Below are positions 9,520 through 21,606 of a DNA stretch of 64,000 nt, piece by piece (the first letter of the stretch is position 1; every line of letters starts with the position of its first letter). Made by a program: the position numbers and the translations under genes. The stretch is from Lineus longissimus (taxonomy: Eukaryota > Nemertea > Pilidiophora > Heteronemertea > Lineidae), in NCBI RefSeq assembly GCF_910592395.1, contig NC_088310.1, positions 15,819,501 to 15,883,500 of the forward strand, written 5' to 3'. A model generated the notes under the pieces. The model ran no database searches, was not told where the DNA came from, and worked only from the letters and a program-made list of their open reading frames with translations.

Positions 9520-10069
9520 TACATGGTGGTCCAGAAAAAACGCAGCCGGATGCTTCAACTAACAGGGGGTTAAAACTATTGATACCAGTGGATAGGCAAT
9601 CTTTCTAGAAAAAGAATGATACTAAGATCGACCGATAGTTTTTGTTGTAGAGACGTTTTTGTGAAGCAAGGTTGAAGTCCCTTGGCCAGGTTCAATGCAG
9701 AAAAACACAACGCTTCTGTTGTAGGTTTCAAACATATCGGTGGTGTGCTGAGGCCTGGCCGTGCTAACACGACCTTTACTCAGTTGCAAATGGTCACTAT
9801 TGACGACATCATCTAATATCAGTATTATTACCTTACATTTAATCCACCTACTTACTAAGTTCAATTTACCGGCACAGTTCGATTTTTCCAATGCGCGAAT
9901 GAAGCCTGTCTGCTTCACAAAATACGCTCTCAAACAAAAACTACTGAACCAAATCGGGCGATCTTGGTATCATTCCTCTCCCAGAAAGATTCCCCATCCA
10001 CTGATATCATTGGTTTGAACCCCCTGGTAGTGGATGAATCCGATTTCGTTTTTTCTGGACCACCCTGTA
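9520..10069. mobile_element. Tc1/mariner-like MITE with long inverted repeats
   Basis: Both ends carry GGTGGTCCAGAAAAAACG in inverted orientation, and inverted similarity continues inward for more than 100 bp with scattered mismatches, including around the AAGCAGAC/CTTCACAAAA inner segments. The outermost bases read TACA at the left and TGTA at the right, consistent with a TA target site. There is no coding capacity. It touches the truncated GPCR fragment. Confidence 0.8.
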
Positions 10070-11500
10070 TAAGCCTGTTTCTTTTCTAAGCAAAGATAAC
10101 GCATATTTGCTACTGAAGTGAATATTCTAGTCACCGCACAGTGTAGTATCAGTATGTTTTTGAATTATAGGAGGATTGTCTCGAGATAGAAGTGAGCCAG
10201 TACCTATGATCATCTCAGAGTTCCAATGTAGAGGGTGCAGCAGGTGTACATCCGAATGTGTATACGTTTCGGTGATATTTTCAGAAACTGCAAATGAGCT
10301 GGTTTGCCATTTCATCGAGTCACACTTCAAAAAATTTTCAACAATCTTTTCGGTGTAAATACTGGCTTGGGTGGCATTGTTCGGCATTTTCTTGCCTTTT
10401 TATCAGCGTAATCTACCTGATGACTAGTCTTAAAACTTAAGACGATAAAAGAAAAAAATACTTCAAAGAAGCTTTCTTTTACCGTCTTAACTCTCTCATC
10501 AGCGGGCATTACTCCAGAAAAACGTTTTCGTATCGAGTGTGTAATAAACACAGTGCACGCGCTTAAACCACACCATGAATTGCTTTTAAATTATTATTAT
10601 TATTATTTTTGACGTGACAATGCGATGAGATGCGACCAGCTTAGCTTGTGTGACCGTTGTGAAGGCTCAAAAGCCTTCGCTTGATCTCTTAAACCGTGTG
10701 GGGTCTTGGAACTGACGTCAAGACGCAGTGGTTGACGTGATGCTGGGCCCCTTTATGACGTCATGGCTTTGAGACGGACATGACGTCATGCTCCTAGGGA
10801 GCATGGCGGCAAAGTTGCGCGGAATGGCGGAGAGGCGCGCCATATGGGTTATGGTCTCGTTAGGGAGTTTTTCCCAAATGTACGCGATGATGACGTGCCC
10901 CATTAACAGGGCGTAACATCTATTTTAAGATGCGTTTCCAAAGTGAATGCATGAGGACAACCCATTTGTGTCGTATATCACTGGAAACGCCCGATTCCCC
11001 TGATTCTGCAGGATGTTAAATCGGGCATTTTATTTCTTTAAATAAATCATAAGCGTCGCATTTGCTCCTAGCTCTGTTCACCATCCCAAATGGCAATATT
11101 GCCAATTGGGCCGGACAATCACGAAAAACCTCAAATATTATACATTTCTTCCTGAATAATTCTTACAGAGACCATTCTCCCATGAAAGACAGTTGCTTAC
11201 GCTACACAAAAATCAAAAAAAAATCGAGGGTCAACCATTGAACTTTTGAGATATGTTGAATTTTGCACAAATCAGCGAAAAACGCACCAACTGGCACTGG
11301 ACGGCATTTCAACACGGGGCCGACGCACATCCCAAGTTCAGTGTACACATACGTCGGCAACAACAGTATAAATGCGTAGTTTCTTGTTAGTCGCCTATTG
11401 AGTAGCGCTATAGGTTTCAGAAACTCCAAAAAAACATGTCTTTGCCAAAACAACTGCTGAATCAACGCTGACATACTGTAAGGACCGAGAAATCAATGAT
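10070..11500. other. Intergenic stretch, no gene recognised
   Basis: Contains an imperfect hairpin at about 10,423-10,496 (arms TTAAGACG..TAAAAGAAA and its complement) and a short ATT microsatellite at about 10,590. A CpG-containing patch at 10,690-10,900 has four copies of GACGTCA-like words. A 22-bp inverted match to 11,546-11,568 lies at about 10,853-10,875. No coding region could be supported. Confidence 0.6.
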
Positions 11501-11560
11501 TTTAGGAACTACGGTTAGGGGTTGGCCGCGCATGAATAACAAAAAAAACTCCCTAATGAG

Positions 11561-11624
11561 ACCTATGCCAAGGGTGGTGTGAACGGTTTCGCAGGAGTTG
11601 CTCATCAGACACAAAGGCGATATT
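11561..11624 (-). ncRNA. Candidate hammerhead ribozyme of the Penelope-like element
   Basis: On the minus strand the core reads CUGAUGA (11,608-11,602), stem II GCA / loop ACUCC / UGC, then GAAA (11,590-11,587), with exact core spacing. CCGUUC follows, then ACAC, which pairs with GUGU just before CUGAUGA. An internal loop separates this from a second GCC/GGC and UAU/AUA pairing, giving a type I-like stem I. Stem III is minimal, as reported for Penelope-like element ribozymes that act better as dimers. The exact cleavage position is ambiguous (after UU or UC). Confidence 0.55.
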
Positions 11625-11969
11625 GATCAAGATGGGTTGGCCCTGCAGAGGCGGGCCGTGGACTGTTGATAGAAAAATGTTCCTATCCTAGATGTGCGGC
11701 TGTGGGGAGTAAAAGGCCGCATATCCAGTTGACCTGTAAGAATTTTACACGTCGGACAGTCTGGGACCGGAATGGTCCCGATGTTAGTTCCAGGGGTCAA
11801 TAGCTTGACGGATAGCCTGTCCTGAGTGCATAGGATGTGACATGGAGTGTGTCGGGATACGGTTTAAGTAATGCTGCCCCTGTCTTTGGAGTAAGACTAG
11901 GGGAACCCTGTAGAGTACACATAGGGAAAAGTTATTAAAAGACGTGGCAATGTATGTGTACAGTACATA

Positions 11970-13410
11970 CTAGTCTAGGACACTGAGTCCCAGCGGAGCT
12001 ACAGTGCGCAATCTATGGATCCATCTGATTTCGATGGTGTACAGCACTTTGGGGCGATTCTGGGTGGGCGTGGATGAAGGACAGGATTGATATGGACACA
12101 TCATCAATGCCTGCGTGGTTATGGCTGGTGAAGTGCTGGCCGATGGTGTCATCTTTGTTGCCCTTGGAGATATTGTAAAAGTGTTTTACAAATCTGTCCA
12201 TGAGGCGGAGCTTGGTTTGACCAACGTATTGTTGGTTGCATCTTTTGCATGTGATGCAGTAAATGAGGTGACTGCTTTTGCATGTGATGTGCTTCATGGC
12301 CGTGTATGAGCGCGTGGTAGTTGTGCTGCCGATCCTTCCCGTCAGGTTGAGTTTAGGGCAGTAACGACAAGAGGTATTGGCTCTTGGGCACGCCTTGCGG
12401 GATTCCAGAGGCAAACGGGTTGCGCCGGCAACGGGGATTGTAGGTCCCCCTGATTGTGTTGCGGTGTCGGTGAATTTGGCTCTGACCAGAAGATCTCAGA
12501 GATTGGGATGTTTTCTGTGGCCAATTGTGATGCAAGAGTCATGTAGCTGACGTGTTGCAATGGATTTCAGGAGCACGGGCCAGTTGTGGCTAACAATGTG
12601 CTGTAGTGCTTGGAAGCCCGGGATAAAGGTCGATATGAGGAAGAAATTGTCCTCAGTCGTCCCTGGTTGATCGTCCGTGTCCAGTGGGGCCTCATCTCGG
12701 AGGAGATCAGATCTAGAGGTGCGGTAGGCCCGGATGAGGGCTGTTTCTACAAGCGATGAAGGGTAGCCACGTCGCATGAAGTGGCGGCCGATCATGACGG
12801 CATTTTCCTCGAAATCTGTGTCCAGGCTACAGATCCGGCGGATCCTGAGAAATTGACTGTAGGGTGTGCTTTTGAGGCAATGTCTCGGGTGTGCTGAGGA
12901 GAACAGCAGGTAGTTGTGCGCGTCAGTAGGTTTGCAGTATAGAGACGTGACGGTCTTCATTGATGCTGACTACTGTGTCTAGAAAATTCACTGACTGGCT
13001 GGAGATTTCCGCCGTGAATTTGATTGTCGGGTGGCAATCATTGAGATGTTGGATGAAGAGATCCAATTCCCTGCGGCCGTGTGTCCATATTTGGAACACA
13101 TCATCGATGAACCTAACCCAGGTGAGGGGTTGTAGGTGGTATGTGTAGACGTGCGTCTCCTCAAAATGTGCCATGAAGATGTTGGGTAGGGAGGGGGCGA
13201 CTTTGGTACCCATGGCAACACCTCCGGTCTGGAGGTAGTTTTCCCCATCGAACTCAAAGTTGTTCATGGTGAGGACTGCATCCAGGAGCAGGACGAGTGA
13301 GAAGTTGGTGGGTATTGTATTGGTGTCGCGGTGGAGTGCTAAAATGCGGTCCACAGCCGTTTTCCCTTCTACAGATGTGCGCGCTTGATTGGGACCTTGC
13401 GTCACAAAAT
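11970..13410 (-). pseudogene. Penelope-like RT, C-terminal part plus GIY-YIG nuclease
   Basis: Reading leftwards from 13,410: EGKTAVDRI, a finger/palm region, GGVAMGTKVAPS and the catalytic box RFIDDVF, then a thumb region. The C-terminal nuclease has LIYCITCKRCNQQYVGQT, the GIY-YIG-like signature with its CxxC, and ends with WIHRLRTVAPLGLS. The reading frame is broken near 12,945, has an in-frame TGA at 12,496-12,498 and shifts again near 12,055, so no functional protein is made from this copy. Confidence 0.85.
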
Positions 13411-14490
13411 CTGACCGACCGCAAGAAAACGCACCATTCAAAGCGTCAACTACATTTAAATTGATTTTTATCACTTTCAATGGAATCAGTAGTATTTTAT
13501 CTTTATTCTAAGCCCTATTTTACTTGGATTCACTTATCAATTAGCTAATAAGCGCGAGGTGATTCGGCAACTTGTAACGGCGCGCTCCCGCTGATGATCA
13601 GCAGCGCCACCGTTTCATGCTCGCTGGAACTTCGCCGAATTCTCCTTTGCAATAAAAAGGGTGTTAATTTGATAAATTGACAGATAAACAGCAAAAATGA
13701 AATTGCTAAATGAAAAGATGGATCAATTATAAGTAATTCAGCAATTTCTGAATATTTTACAGATAGGGTTCGGTGAAAAATGTATCTATCGTGTTTTCCG
13801 TGCTGGGGAAAACCCCAATCTTGACACTAGAGGCGCTGATGTCGTTCCTAAACAACGGCTCTAGCACTGCTAAATTGCCACCATCTTGAAAAGCAGTACC
13901 GCGCATGTGGAAATGTAAAGAATCTTTACAATTGCAAAGAGGCTATCGCATCACCACTACGCCCGAGAACACGATGACTGCACTACGCTGCATTGATAGT
14001 TTGCAATGAATTCACGTAAAAACACACCAGAACATCTCGGGTTTTATTTACAAAGATCATATTTTGTTATTTATTTATAAAACAAGCCATTTTATGAAAG
14101 AAGGTGGCACTTACTAGGCCTGGATAAGACTTTGGAGTTTGAAGTGGTGGTGACGCAGTGTTGAAAACACCTGAATCTCAGGACGCCGATATCCAAGATG
14201 GCGGAATTTTACCAATTCCAGTGTCTGAAATTGAATTTTAATTTCGGCACTGTGCGAGTTTGGGGAAAACCCAAACCAAATGCTCTTCGTGCATGTGTTA
14301 TTTTTCAAGGGCACAGCTCGAAACGTGTTGAGAAAAATGAATGAATAATGCAAAGAATATGGTGAGAAAGGAGGTATTTATTTGTCTGTTTGATAGAATA
14401 TGGTGTCATGAACTGCCCTATGTCTTGCCAGCCTGAAAGAAGTGGTAGCCAGGTAGGTCGGGGGGTAAATATGACATGTTTGAAGCATGT
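13375..14490. other. DNA inserted inside the Penelope-like RT
   Basis: The RT breaks after TNIPH (minus strand, near 14,490) and resumes at SVEGKT (near 13,375). These are adjacent in the family, so about 1.1 kb has been inserted. Possible ATGT/ACAT words lie at both junctions as a candidate 4-bp duplication. The insert has no convincing ORF, no clear terminal inverted repeats and no consistent GT-AG boundaries that would restore the frame, so an intron is less likely than an insertion. Confidence 0.6.
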
Positions 14491-15400
14491 GGGATGTTGG
14501 TGTACAGGGAGGTGACGTCCAGGGTCACCAGGAGTGCGTCGTCAGGGAGTTGGCCTATGTCGCGTAATACACGTAAAAAGTGTGTTGTATCCTTGATGAA
14601 GGATCTCGTTGTTTTGACCAGTGGTTGCAGGAAGCTGTCTACAAACGAAGATATTCGTTCTGTGGGGCATCCATTTGCTGACATGATGGGTCGTCCCGGA
14701 GGTGGGAGGACTCCCTTGTGTATCTTGGGTAAGAGGTAGAATTGTGGTGTGCGCGGTTTTCTCTGAATGAGATAGTCCTTGCATTTCTTGCTAATTTCCT
14801 TCCAGATATGAAGGTTATTGACAAGCAGTGAGACCTCCGATTGGTGGCGCTCAGTGAGGTTGGTGTCCTGTTTCGAATAGAAACGGATGTCAGCTAATTG
14901 ACGGAGGGCTTCCTTTTTGTAATCAGAAGAATTCATGACTACCACAGCTGACCCCTTGTCTGCAGGTTTGATGACAATGTTCGGTAGGCGTTGGAGTTCT
15001 GTTAGTGCCCGTTTTTCGTCCCTGGTGAGATTTTGGTATTTTGGTGCAAAGCTACGTGACGTAGCCAAGACCAGCTCATTCATGGAGATGAATGTCTCTA
15101 GATTTTTAGGTCCAGGGGGGTTGAACGAGGATTTGCTCTTGAAAGTCCTCTGCTGGATCGGTGTAAGGCCGAAAGTAGCAGTGGCAGTGTCATCAGTGAT
15201 AGTGTGGTTTGTAGGGTCTGTGTTCGGTTGGTATTCAGAGAAGAAACACTTCCGACGGAGGCTGACATGAAATTTGTCCATGTTAGCTCGGGCTTCCGCT
15301 ATGTCGGGTTCACCCGAAGTGGGCCAGAAGTTTAGGCCCTTGGAGAGCAAAGATAGCTGTGCTGGGGTCAGGTTGTGCTGTGAGAGATTGACGACAGAGA
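14418..15400 (-). pseudogene. Penelope-like RT, N-terminal part
   Basis: Reading leftwards, the frame opens after a stop near 15,405 with LSLLSKGLNFWPT, a conserved start region of these RTs. NIVIKPADKGSAVVV, FYLLPKIHK and RPIMSANGCPTERIS follow, then SLYTNIPH at the insertion point. No ATG opens the frame, so the true start or an upstream exon is missing or the element is 5'-truncated. Confidence 0.8.
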
Positions 15401-15410
15401 GATGGTGTCA

Positions 15411-17037
15411 TTGGTAATAGTGTTATTATTTACAATATTTACATTATTTCCAGTGGGAAAAATGAATTGCTTTTAAAGCACTCCATGTTAAAAAGTACCC
15501 TGAGCGGTTGATGAAAAACATATTGTGGGAGCCATGGGGTCTGCCTCAAACGCGCACCAAAGAATGAACAACAAGTCCAGGTTCTATTGATAAGGTTTAC
15601 TGAAAAAAAGTAGAAAAACAAATAAGTGACGATACAGAAAGTAAACAACTTTTACCATTCACCAACCAAGCTTTTATCTGTTCAACATGCGCCTGGGACT
15701 AATGGTCTGCTTAGACTGAAACCCAGTATTGGAAGAAGAAGAAGAAGAAGAAGAAACACATTCAAGCAAGGACAACAACGATGACCTCAATAACTGTCTC
15801 CTGGCCCAGTGCCAAAGTTGAATACACACCACGAAATTACCATTTATAATTGAAAGAATCAATACTGGAGCCCAATGCTCATAGAGACACAGAGTTACCT
15901 ATATTACATAACAATTGGCCCAATGCCAACAACTGTACTCAAACTAACACAACAGGTTCCCCAAAGATTGCATAATCACGTGACCAACATACAACCCAAA
16001 CATGATTTAAACGGACTAGAACAGGTGTAAAACAAAGGTCTTGTAACATAAATAGGAAGAACTAGTTCAATACACCCCCCACACACATGACACAGTACAT
16101 CAATGCATGTAAAGCACATGAGAAAATACAGGGTAAACAAAAGGGCCTAAAATACATAGAAAACAATATTACTTACAGAATGTTTACCGACCTAGAGCTT
16201 GACCATGACTCCACAGAACTAACGAACTGGGCCACTTTGGCCAAAGATGTTTGAGATATCAGTAGATTACAAAGAGATAGGGAAAACCACTTTGGCCCTA
16301 TCCACCAGGGAAATAACCACCCTTTTTAGAAGTAGGGAAGACCCCACATACCTAACATAACTTAAAAATTTAAACAGGTAGCTGCCATATAAAAGGTGTG
16401 GGTTGGGACGAGGCTGGCTTTTGCCAGTAAGATATTTTTGAATTCAGAGCTCCTGCCATTTGGGCCAGTTTATTCAAAATTACAAGAGTTTGAAAAGGCA
16501 GTTTTCAATGAAAAGTTGATACATTTATCATGAAGTTTCATGAAAGCCATATGCCCACTTAGGGTTTATGAGATGGTCTATTTGTCGGAGAAATTAGGTG
16601 GGAAAGATTTGTAACTGAAAATTTGCTTCATTAATAATGCATAAATGTACTATGTGATAGACAGTTTGAGGTATGATTGGCATGTGGTAAGGCTAAATAT
16701 GGACATTGTAAACAAAAGCATGTGACTGTTGTGCAGGAAAATTAGTCACCTGAAAAAGCATGCAAAATATCCCCAAAAAAATGTGGAAAGGGGCCTACTT
16801 TTCATTGGGGGTAGTCCAGATGTATTCCATGATTTATATTCCACCAAAACATGTTATTATTCACCTATTTATATTATTCACCTTTATGTTCAATGTTATG
16901 AAATATCCACTTCAATCATGTTAATCCACTTGCTTTGCATCACATAAAACTAGTGTACTCCTTCACTGAATTCAACACAAAAAAAGTCAAATCTAAATCT
17001 AAATCCACAATAAATGATTGTTTAATCCATAGAAGAA
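15411..17037. other. Intergenic stretch, no gene recognised
   Basis: AT-rich DNA with a GAA microsatellite at about 15,736-15,756. Related phrases GGCCCAGTGCCAA and GGCCCAATGCCAA occur 110 bp apart near 15,802 and 15,914. The right part should include the downstream end of the Kolobok unit, but I could not find a matching terminal repeat. Confidence 0.5.
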
Positions 17038-17718
17038 TTAATGCCAATGATGGCCAACATAGGGAATTCCTGGAGGGTTCGGATACAGTCCCCTAACCAA
17101 TGTGATAACACAATCAGGGATAATTTCCCGGTCACTGGTACAGCTCCAAACAGTCTCATCTTCACCCATATTTTGCAAACTCCTCTGCTTTTTTTGAAGA
17201 TAGCGATAATCCATCCATGCAGCCCTGTCCTTGAGCATCTTCCAATACCTCTTATAAAAACCCTTTCTCAAAGTATTGTTTTTTTTCTTCGCTGCTTGAC
17301 CAGCACCCAACCATCTGGGACGTTTGGTGGTGACACAAGGACGACAGTAACAGAGTGTACACTCTTCACTGGCAAGGTCCGGCAGAATAAATCCATGCTC
17401 TCTTTCTTCATCGTGTCCACCTTGATTTACAGGGTCCAAGGGAGCCACATTGTTCCCAGCATCGCTGTCATGATCGTCTGAGCTATCCTCAATGTTAGGT
17501 CCATCAACTGTAGATGATAATGATGGCACAGGTTCAACAGCATCCTGGACTGATTCAGTTCTGATACATTGTATCCCTTTATCCACCATTTGTGGTTCTG
17601 CTTCCACTAAGTCCATCCCATGAAAAGTGAAAATACCTCTTATCAATTCCCTTTCTTCCTCTGTGACATAAATTTGGTATAGCAATTTTTGAGACATGGC
17701 AAAAAAGTTAGCATTCAA
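17038..17718 (-). CDS. Kolobok-associated second protein
   Basis: 226 residues, same strand and 124 bp downstream of the transposase frame. The middle is acidic (about residues 75-110). The C-terminal half carries a Cys cluster (CTLCYCRPC) followed by WLGAG and a basic, aromatic segment with FYKRYWKML, WMDYRYLQKK. I recall this arrangement in companion ORFs of Kolobok-type elements in marine invertebrates; its role is unknown. The start could be the first or second Met (residue 8). Confidence 0.55.
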   Translation of the reverse strand: MNANFFAMSQKLLYQIYVTEEERELIRGIFTFHGMDLVEAEPQMVDKGIQCIRTESVQDAVEPVPSLSSTVDGPNIEDSSDDHDSDAGNNVAPLDPVNQGGHDEEREHGFILPDLASEECTLCYCRPCVTTKRPRWLGAGQAAKKKNNTLRKGFYKRYWKMLKDRAAWMDYRYLQKKQRSLQNMGEDETVWSCTSDREIIPDCVITLVRGLYPNPPGIPYVGHHWH

Positions 17719-17841
17719 AGACTGGCTCTAGTCTAAGTGTGTGAGAAAAATCAGAGTCAGCAATTTCATCTACCTAACCCGAGCAATAGAATTGTCCTGA
17801 GTCAAGGGGGGATAGGTAGGCCTAATATAGGACTCAGATTA

Positions 17842-19653
17842 CTATGTATAGAAACTTTGTATCCATTGCTCCCAAATATCTGACCAAAAATTAAATCTCT
17901 TTTTCTTTTTGATTTCTCGTCCCACCATTCGCCTTGGATTTCTAGAGTCCTTTTCCAGCACAGTGGACGTCACCTCGCTGTCTTGGTGCTCATTCCAGTC
18001 CAGGACTGACAAGTTGGTTCGGATTTGGTAGTTGGCCCTTTCGAATACGATTCTTTTGTTGTGATATTGGAGCAGAGAATTATTAAAACTTTCGACATAA
18101 TGCGTATCCCTGCATCCAATGTAAAGATGCGGTGATTTATAAACCAACAGACTGTGAAGATACTTCTTGAGGGCTGCCTCTGCAGGGGCTGAAGATATTT
18201 CTCGCTTGCTGGGTTCATAGTCATGATCAGACCGACATGGGGACTCCTGATGACAATTGGCATGATTGTTCTTATAGTGCTCAATCACATTATCTATGCT
18301 GGCTTTTAGTCTTTCTGTGTCCCCCTCACAGCGTTTGATGCACCAATATATATGAGTTTTTACAGATGCTGACTTATCTGCCAAGTCAACAAACCAAGAC
18401 CTTCCTTCTAAATATTTCCTCCCCTTTGTCAGTTTCGCCATTCCTTTGGCCACACCCTTTGTCATATGCCAGGTATCTAAAGAAGTAACGGTTGGGGAGC
18501 GTTCCACACGGACAAACTTAGTGATCGAGGCATTGTTATCATGTGAATGCACTGTGATTGGGACACTCTCTCTGTCAAAATATTCATAGATCCTCCGTGT
18601 TCCCACCATTTCGTGCCTTTGAGTGATTGGATCGTCATCTTTTGAAATTACCTCATTCTGTAGGACCTTATGCGTCTTTTCGCCCAGGCAGACAACATCA
18701 GTAAAGCGGGCATTTTTTCGCCAACAATGTCTAGCGTCAGTAGCAATGTCAATACCACCCAAGCCGGTACTTTCAACAGAAGCAGCAATTTCTTCCAACA
18801 AAGCATCTGATTTTTACTCCTTCACAACTCCATCCGTGACAGGAAGATACGAATCTTGGAATTTAGTAAGTGTCTTGTCTCCCATTTTTCCAATGTCAGC
18901 TGCATCACATATACGTTCATACTGATTCGGCAGGATTCCTGAGACAAAGTAACTATGGGCCATCCTTAGATTCACCGTAAATTTGCCTCCTTCCACATGG
19001 GGTGAAGTCGTCCAATATATGTTGTGTTTGCCTGTTTGGCAAGTGACATGAAATAGACCGACATGGCCATCTCTTGCAGTTTTTTCCTCCCGGACTGACA
19101 TTTTTGATGTACATGTCCTGTGGTGCAAGCAAACTCTGTCCAACAAATTGTCCAAAGATTGAACTGTCATTAAATATATTGGTGATTTGGTTTCATTCTT
19201 CTGGCAGTATTGGTAAGAAGTGCCACTAGGTTCACTTTGGCATTTATCAGTTGATGATGATGATGCATCTTCGTTGTCCCCCTCAAACGTGTTGTGCAGT
19301 TTATAAAAATCGACAAGTTCCTTCAAAAGCTGGTAATTGGTTATCTTTGAGGCAGTTCCTCCACCAAGATGTCTTTTTATGCCGTCTATGTCATCAAATA
19401 GGTTGACTTTTTCGTTTTCAGAATTCGCCTTGAATTCTAAGCATCCCCGAACGATAAATGATGTCTTCTGGCTTTTTTCCTTCCTCTTTCGGACTTTCGA
19501 AGGACTGTCAGATGGGAATCTCTTCCTTGGGTTCTCCAAACGCTCCTTTTCTCTCGATCTTACAGGTACAGGAATTGGTGACGGATGTTCATTTGACGAC
19601 CCTCCAGCAACTGATGCTGAACTCAGACTTTGAAAGTTTTCTTGTTCAGCCAT
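17842..19653 (-). pseudogene. Kolobok-type transposase with one in-frame stop
   Basis: A single reading frame of about 600 codons from the ATG at 19,653, interrupted only by TAA at 18,814-18,816. The first half has CLHHRTC, GHVGLFHVTC and SSP/TTSPH-type motifs forming a probable zinc-binding module. The second half has the conserved block DARHCWRKNA, HDNNASI, DTWHMTKGV, KTHIYWCIK, SPCRSDHDYEPSK, DTHYVESFNN and LDWNEH, typical of Kolobok transposases, which integrate at TTAA. Everything else is open, so inactivation is recent or the stop is a sequence error. Confidence 0.8.
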
Positions 19654-21498
19654 TGTAAGATTCAGCTTTGATACACAGCCTACTATTGCATTATGTTTTC
19701 AAAGAATTAACTTTCTCCCCATCTCAAAATAAGGGATGGACTCTCCCAATCCTTCCTGCACCCTGATGTACTCAAAAACTGTTATAGTAGCACTTCAAAG
19801 ACCTTTGGCATCTGGCAAAACCATCCCAATCCCATTTTCCCCCAGTAACACACTTTGCCAGCTATCATTTGACTTCCTCAGGTCAAGAGTGCAATGAACT
19901 ATAAATGATCTATCACCCCACCACCTCCAAGGAAGGGGGTGTATCATAGAAAATGACTGAAAGACACCAGTATACAGGTATCACCAAGATAGGATGCACA
20001 TCACCAAAACCTGAGATGACCCCTCAAAAACTCAAGAGTCTGTGGGCTAATACTGTACCAGGATATCTCATGTGGAAGACTATCACATAACAGATTCTGC
20101 ACATTGCCCTTGGTCATAAACCACAAAATAAAACACAAATACTATGTGTGTGAAGAGATGAATTTTATCCAGGAAGTGCACCAAAACCACGTTGTATTTC
20201 GTTACGAGTGACGTAGCAACCTATTTATACCTATCACCAAGACCTAAATACTGCCCACTCCGCTCAGCAGGATATCTACCTGGGAATACATTAACTCGTG
20301 GCCTGGCCACTAGCGGTACGTGTTTAAGGCGGCAAATTTGAAACATGTAAACATTGAAAAATGGCCTTCACACATACTTTAAAGCCAAATCGATAGACGA
20401 AAATTGATAAAAATCTCAAGTGAATTTGGAGGCCGTTTCGAAAGGTAGGTGATAAAGCTTGGAACCAGTGAAACCTTGAAACCAGTGATAAACCTTGGAA
20501 TCAGTCCTAAAAATGCATAAAAACATGAAATAATGCCATTTGAACCGAAGGTGGTTACGAATCAATATTTGGAGCTTATTTTTACATAATCAGATCGCAA
20601 TTTGACGGTAGTTTAGAAATCAGTCGTATTTTAGAACAACTCAGTCATACCTCGCCTCCAGTGTACATTACTGATCTCCCAAATATAGGCATGCACGTCA
20701 CGACACGCCCACCACACACCCATAATATGGACCAATCAGCGCTCCGCTTACTACGCCACCACACGGGGCCTATTTGAACTACGGAGCGGTGCGATCATAC
20801 AGGGTGATACAGAGAAGATTGACTACATCACGCAGTACCGGCTGGCACTTATCCGTAGAAACGTAGATGAGGGTTTATTACCGAAGGCTTTAGCCGGGTT
20901 TGGAGATGAAAAATGTGAATAAATTCCTTCGCTGTGAGCGATTTCGTACATATTCATGTACACATCGAGGGATGTAGAGATATTTTCGTGATGTTACCAG
21001 TTCTAAGCCGACACATTTTTTAGTGATTCCCGTGTGCATGTTTGTCATATCTACTGAGCTTTATCAGAGCATTATATAATTATACAAATGATTCTTCTAA
21101 TAAAAACGTTTTATTTTAGTATATGGAATACAAAACAATCACAAAAGCTTACTTTTGCTTTCATCGAAGAGCAATAATTAGATACTAGCATTGTACCCGT
21201 GGCGCAGGCATACCTTGGCTATACCTTGAATAGATTGAATCGCAATGAAAATCTAATGCAATATCAAAGGAGCAATATCGAAGAGACAAATTAAACTAAC
21301 CATTTGTCCACAGACTCGGACCCTGTGGCTTGCTGTATGCGTGCAGATAAAAGTAAATCAATTGGTCCGATAGAGATGATGAGGCAATGTGAATATGCCT
21401 CGTTCCTTAGTCAGCAATATGCCCCTTTTTATACGGAGAAGAAGGAGAACCCAGATAGGCCTTCACATGTCGGCCTCCAAATGGCTCGGACCAATATT
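19654..21498. other. Upstream flank of the Kolobok unit, no gene recognised
   Basis: Should include the 5' end and promoter of the minus-strand Kolobok genes, but no terminal inverted repeat was found. A CCAAT box (CCAATCAGC) sits near 20,740. No coding region could be supported. Confidence 0.5.
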
Positions 21499-21499
21499 T

Positions 21500-21582
21500 G
21501 GTTCTCCACCTCGAGTTTGTTGTCACACCGATAGGCGCCGCCACATGACGGCGGTATCAACCCAACTTCCGGTTTACAATCG
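21500..21582 (+). repeat. Left terminal inverted repeat of the ISL2EU element
   Basis: Runs from TTGGTTCTCCACCTCGAG to CCAACTTCCGGTTTAC. It matches the reverse complement of the right repeat with about five substitutions. Confidence 0.85.
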
Positions 21583-21606
21583 TCTGGTGTAAACAGCATA
21601 AATACG

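Larger units (their letters stand above)
11500..15410 (-). mobile_element. Penelope-like retroelement, degenerate
   Basis: Minus-strand reverse transcriptase followed by a GIY-YIG nuclease, the domain order that defines Penelope-like elements. A candidate hammerhead ribozyme lies downstream of the ORF in the same orientation, as expected for this class. The copy is dead: about 1.1 kb of foreign DNA splits the RT, there are two frameshifts (near 12,945 and 12,055) and one in-frame stop (12,496-12,498). The outer limits and any terminal repeats are not resolved. Confidence 0.8.

Noticed and set aside
10415-10496. CTGATGA at both ends of a hairpin, possible hammerhead ribozyme
   Set aside because: After the putative stem II the sequence is GATAAAA, not GAAA, on either strand, so the catalytic core is not met.
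13403-14493. Intron in the Penelope-like RT
   Set aside because: The GT-AG pairs I tried on the minus strand did not restore the reading frame between TNIPH and EGKT.
16400-20900. Terminal inverted repeats for the Kolobok unit
   Set aside because: No convincing inverted pair next to TTAA was found by eye; boundaries are left open.
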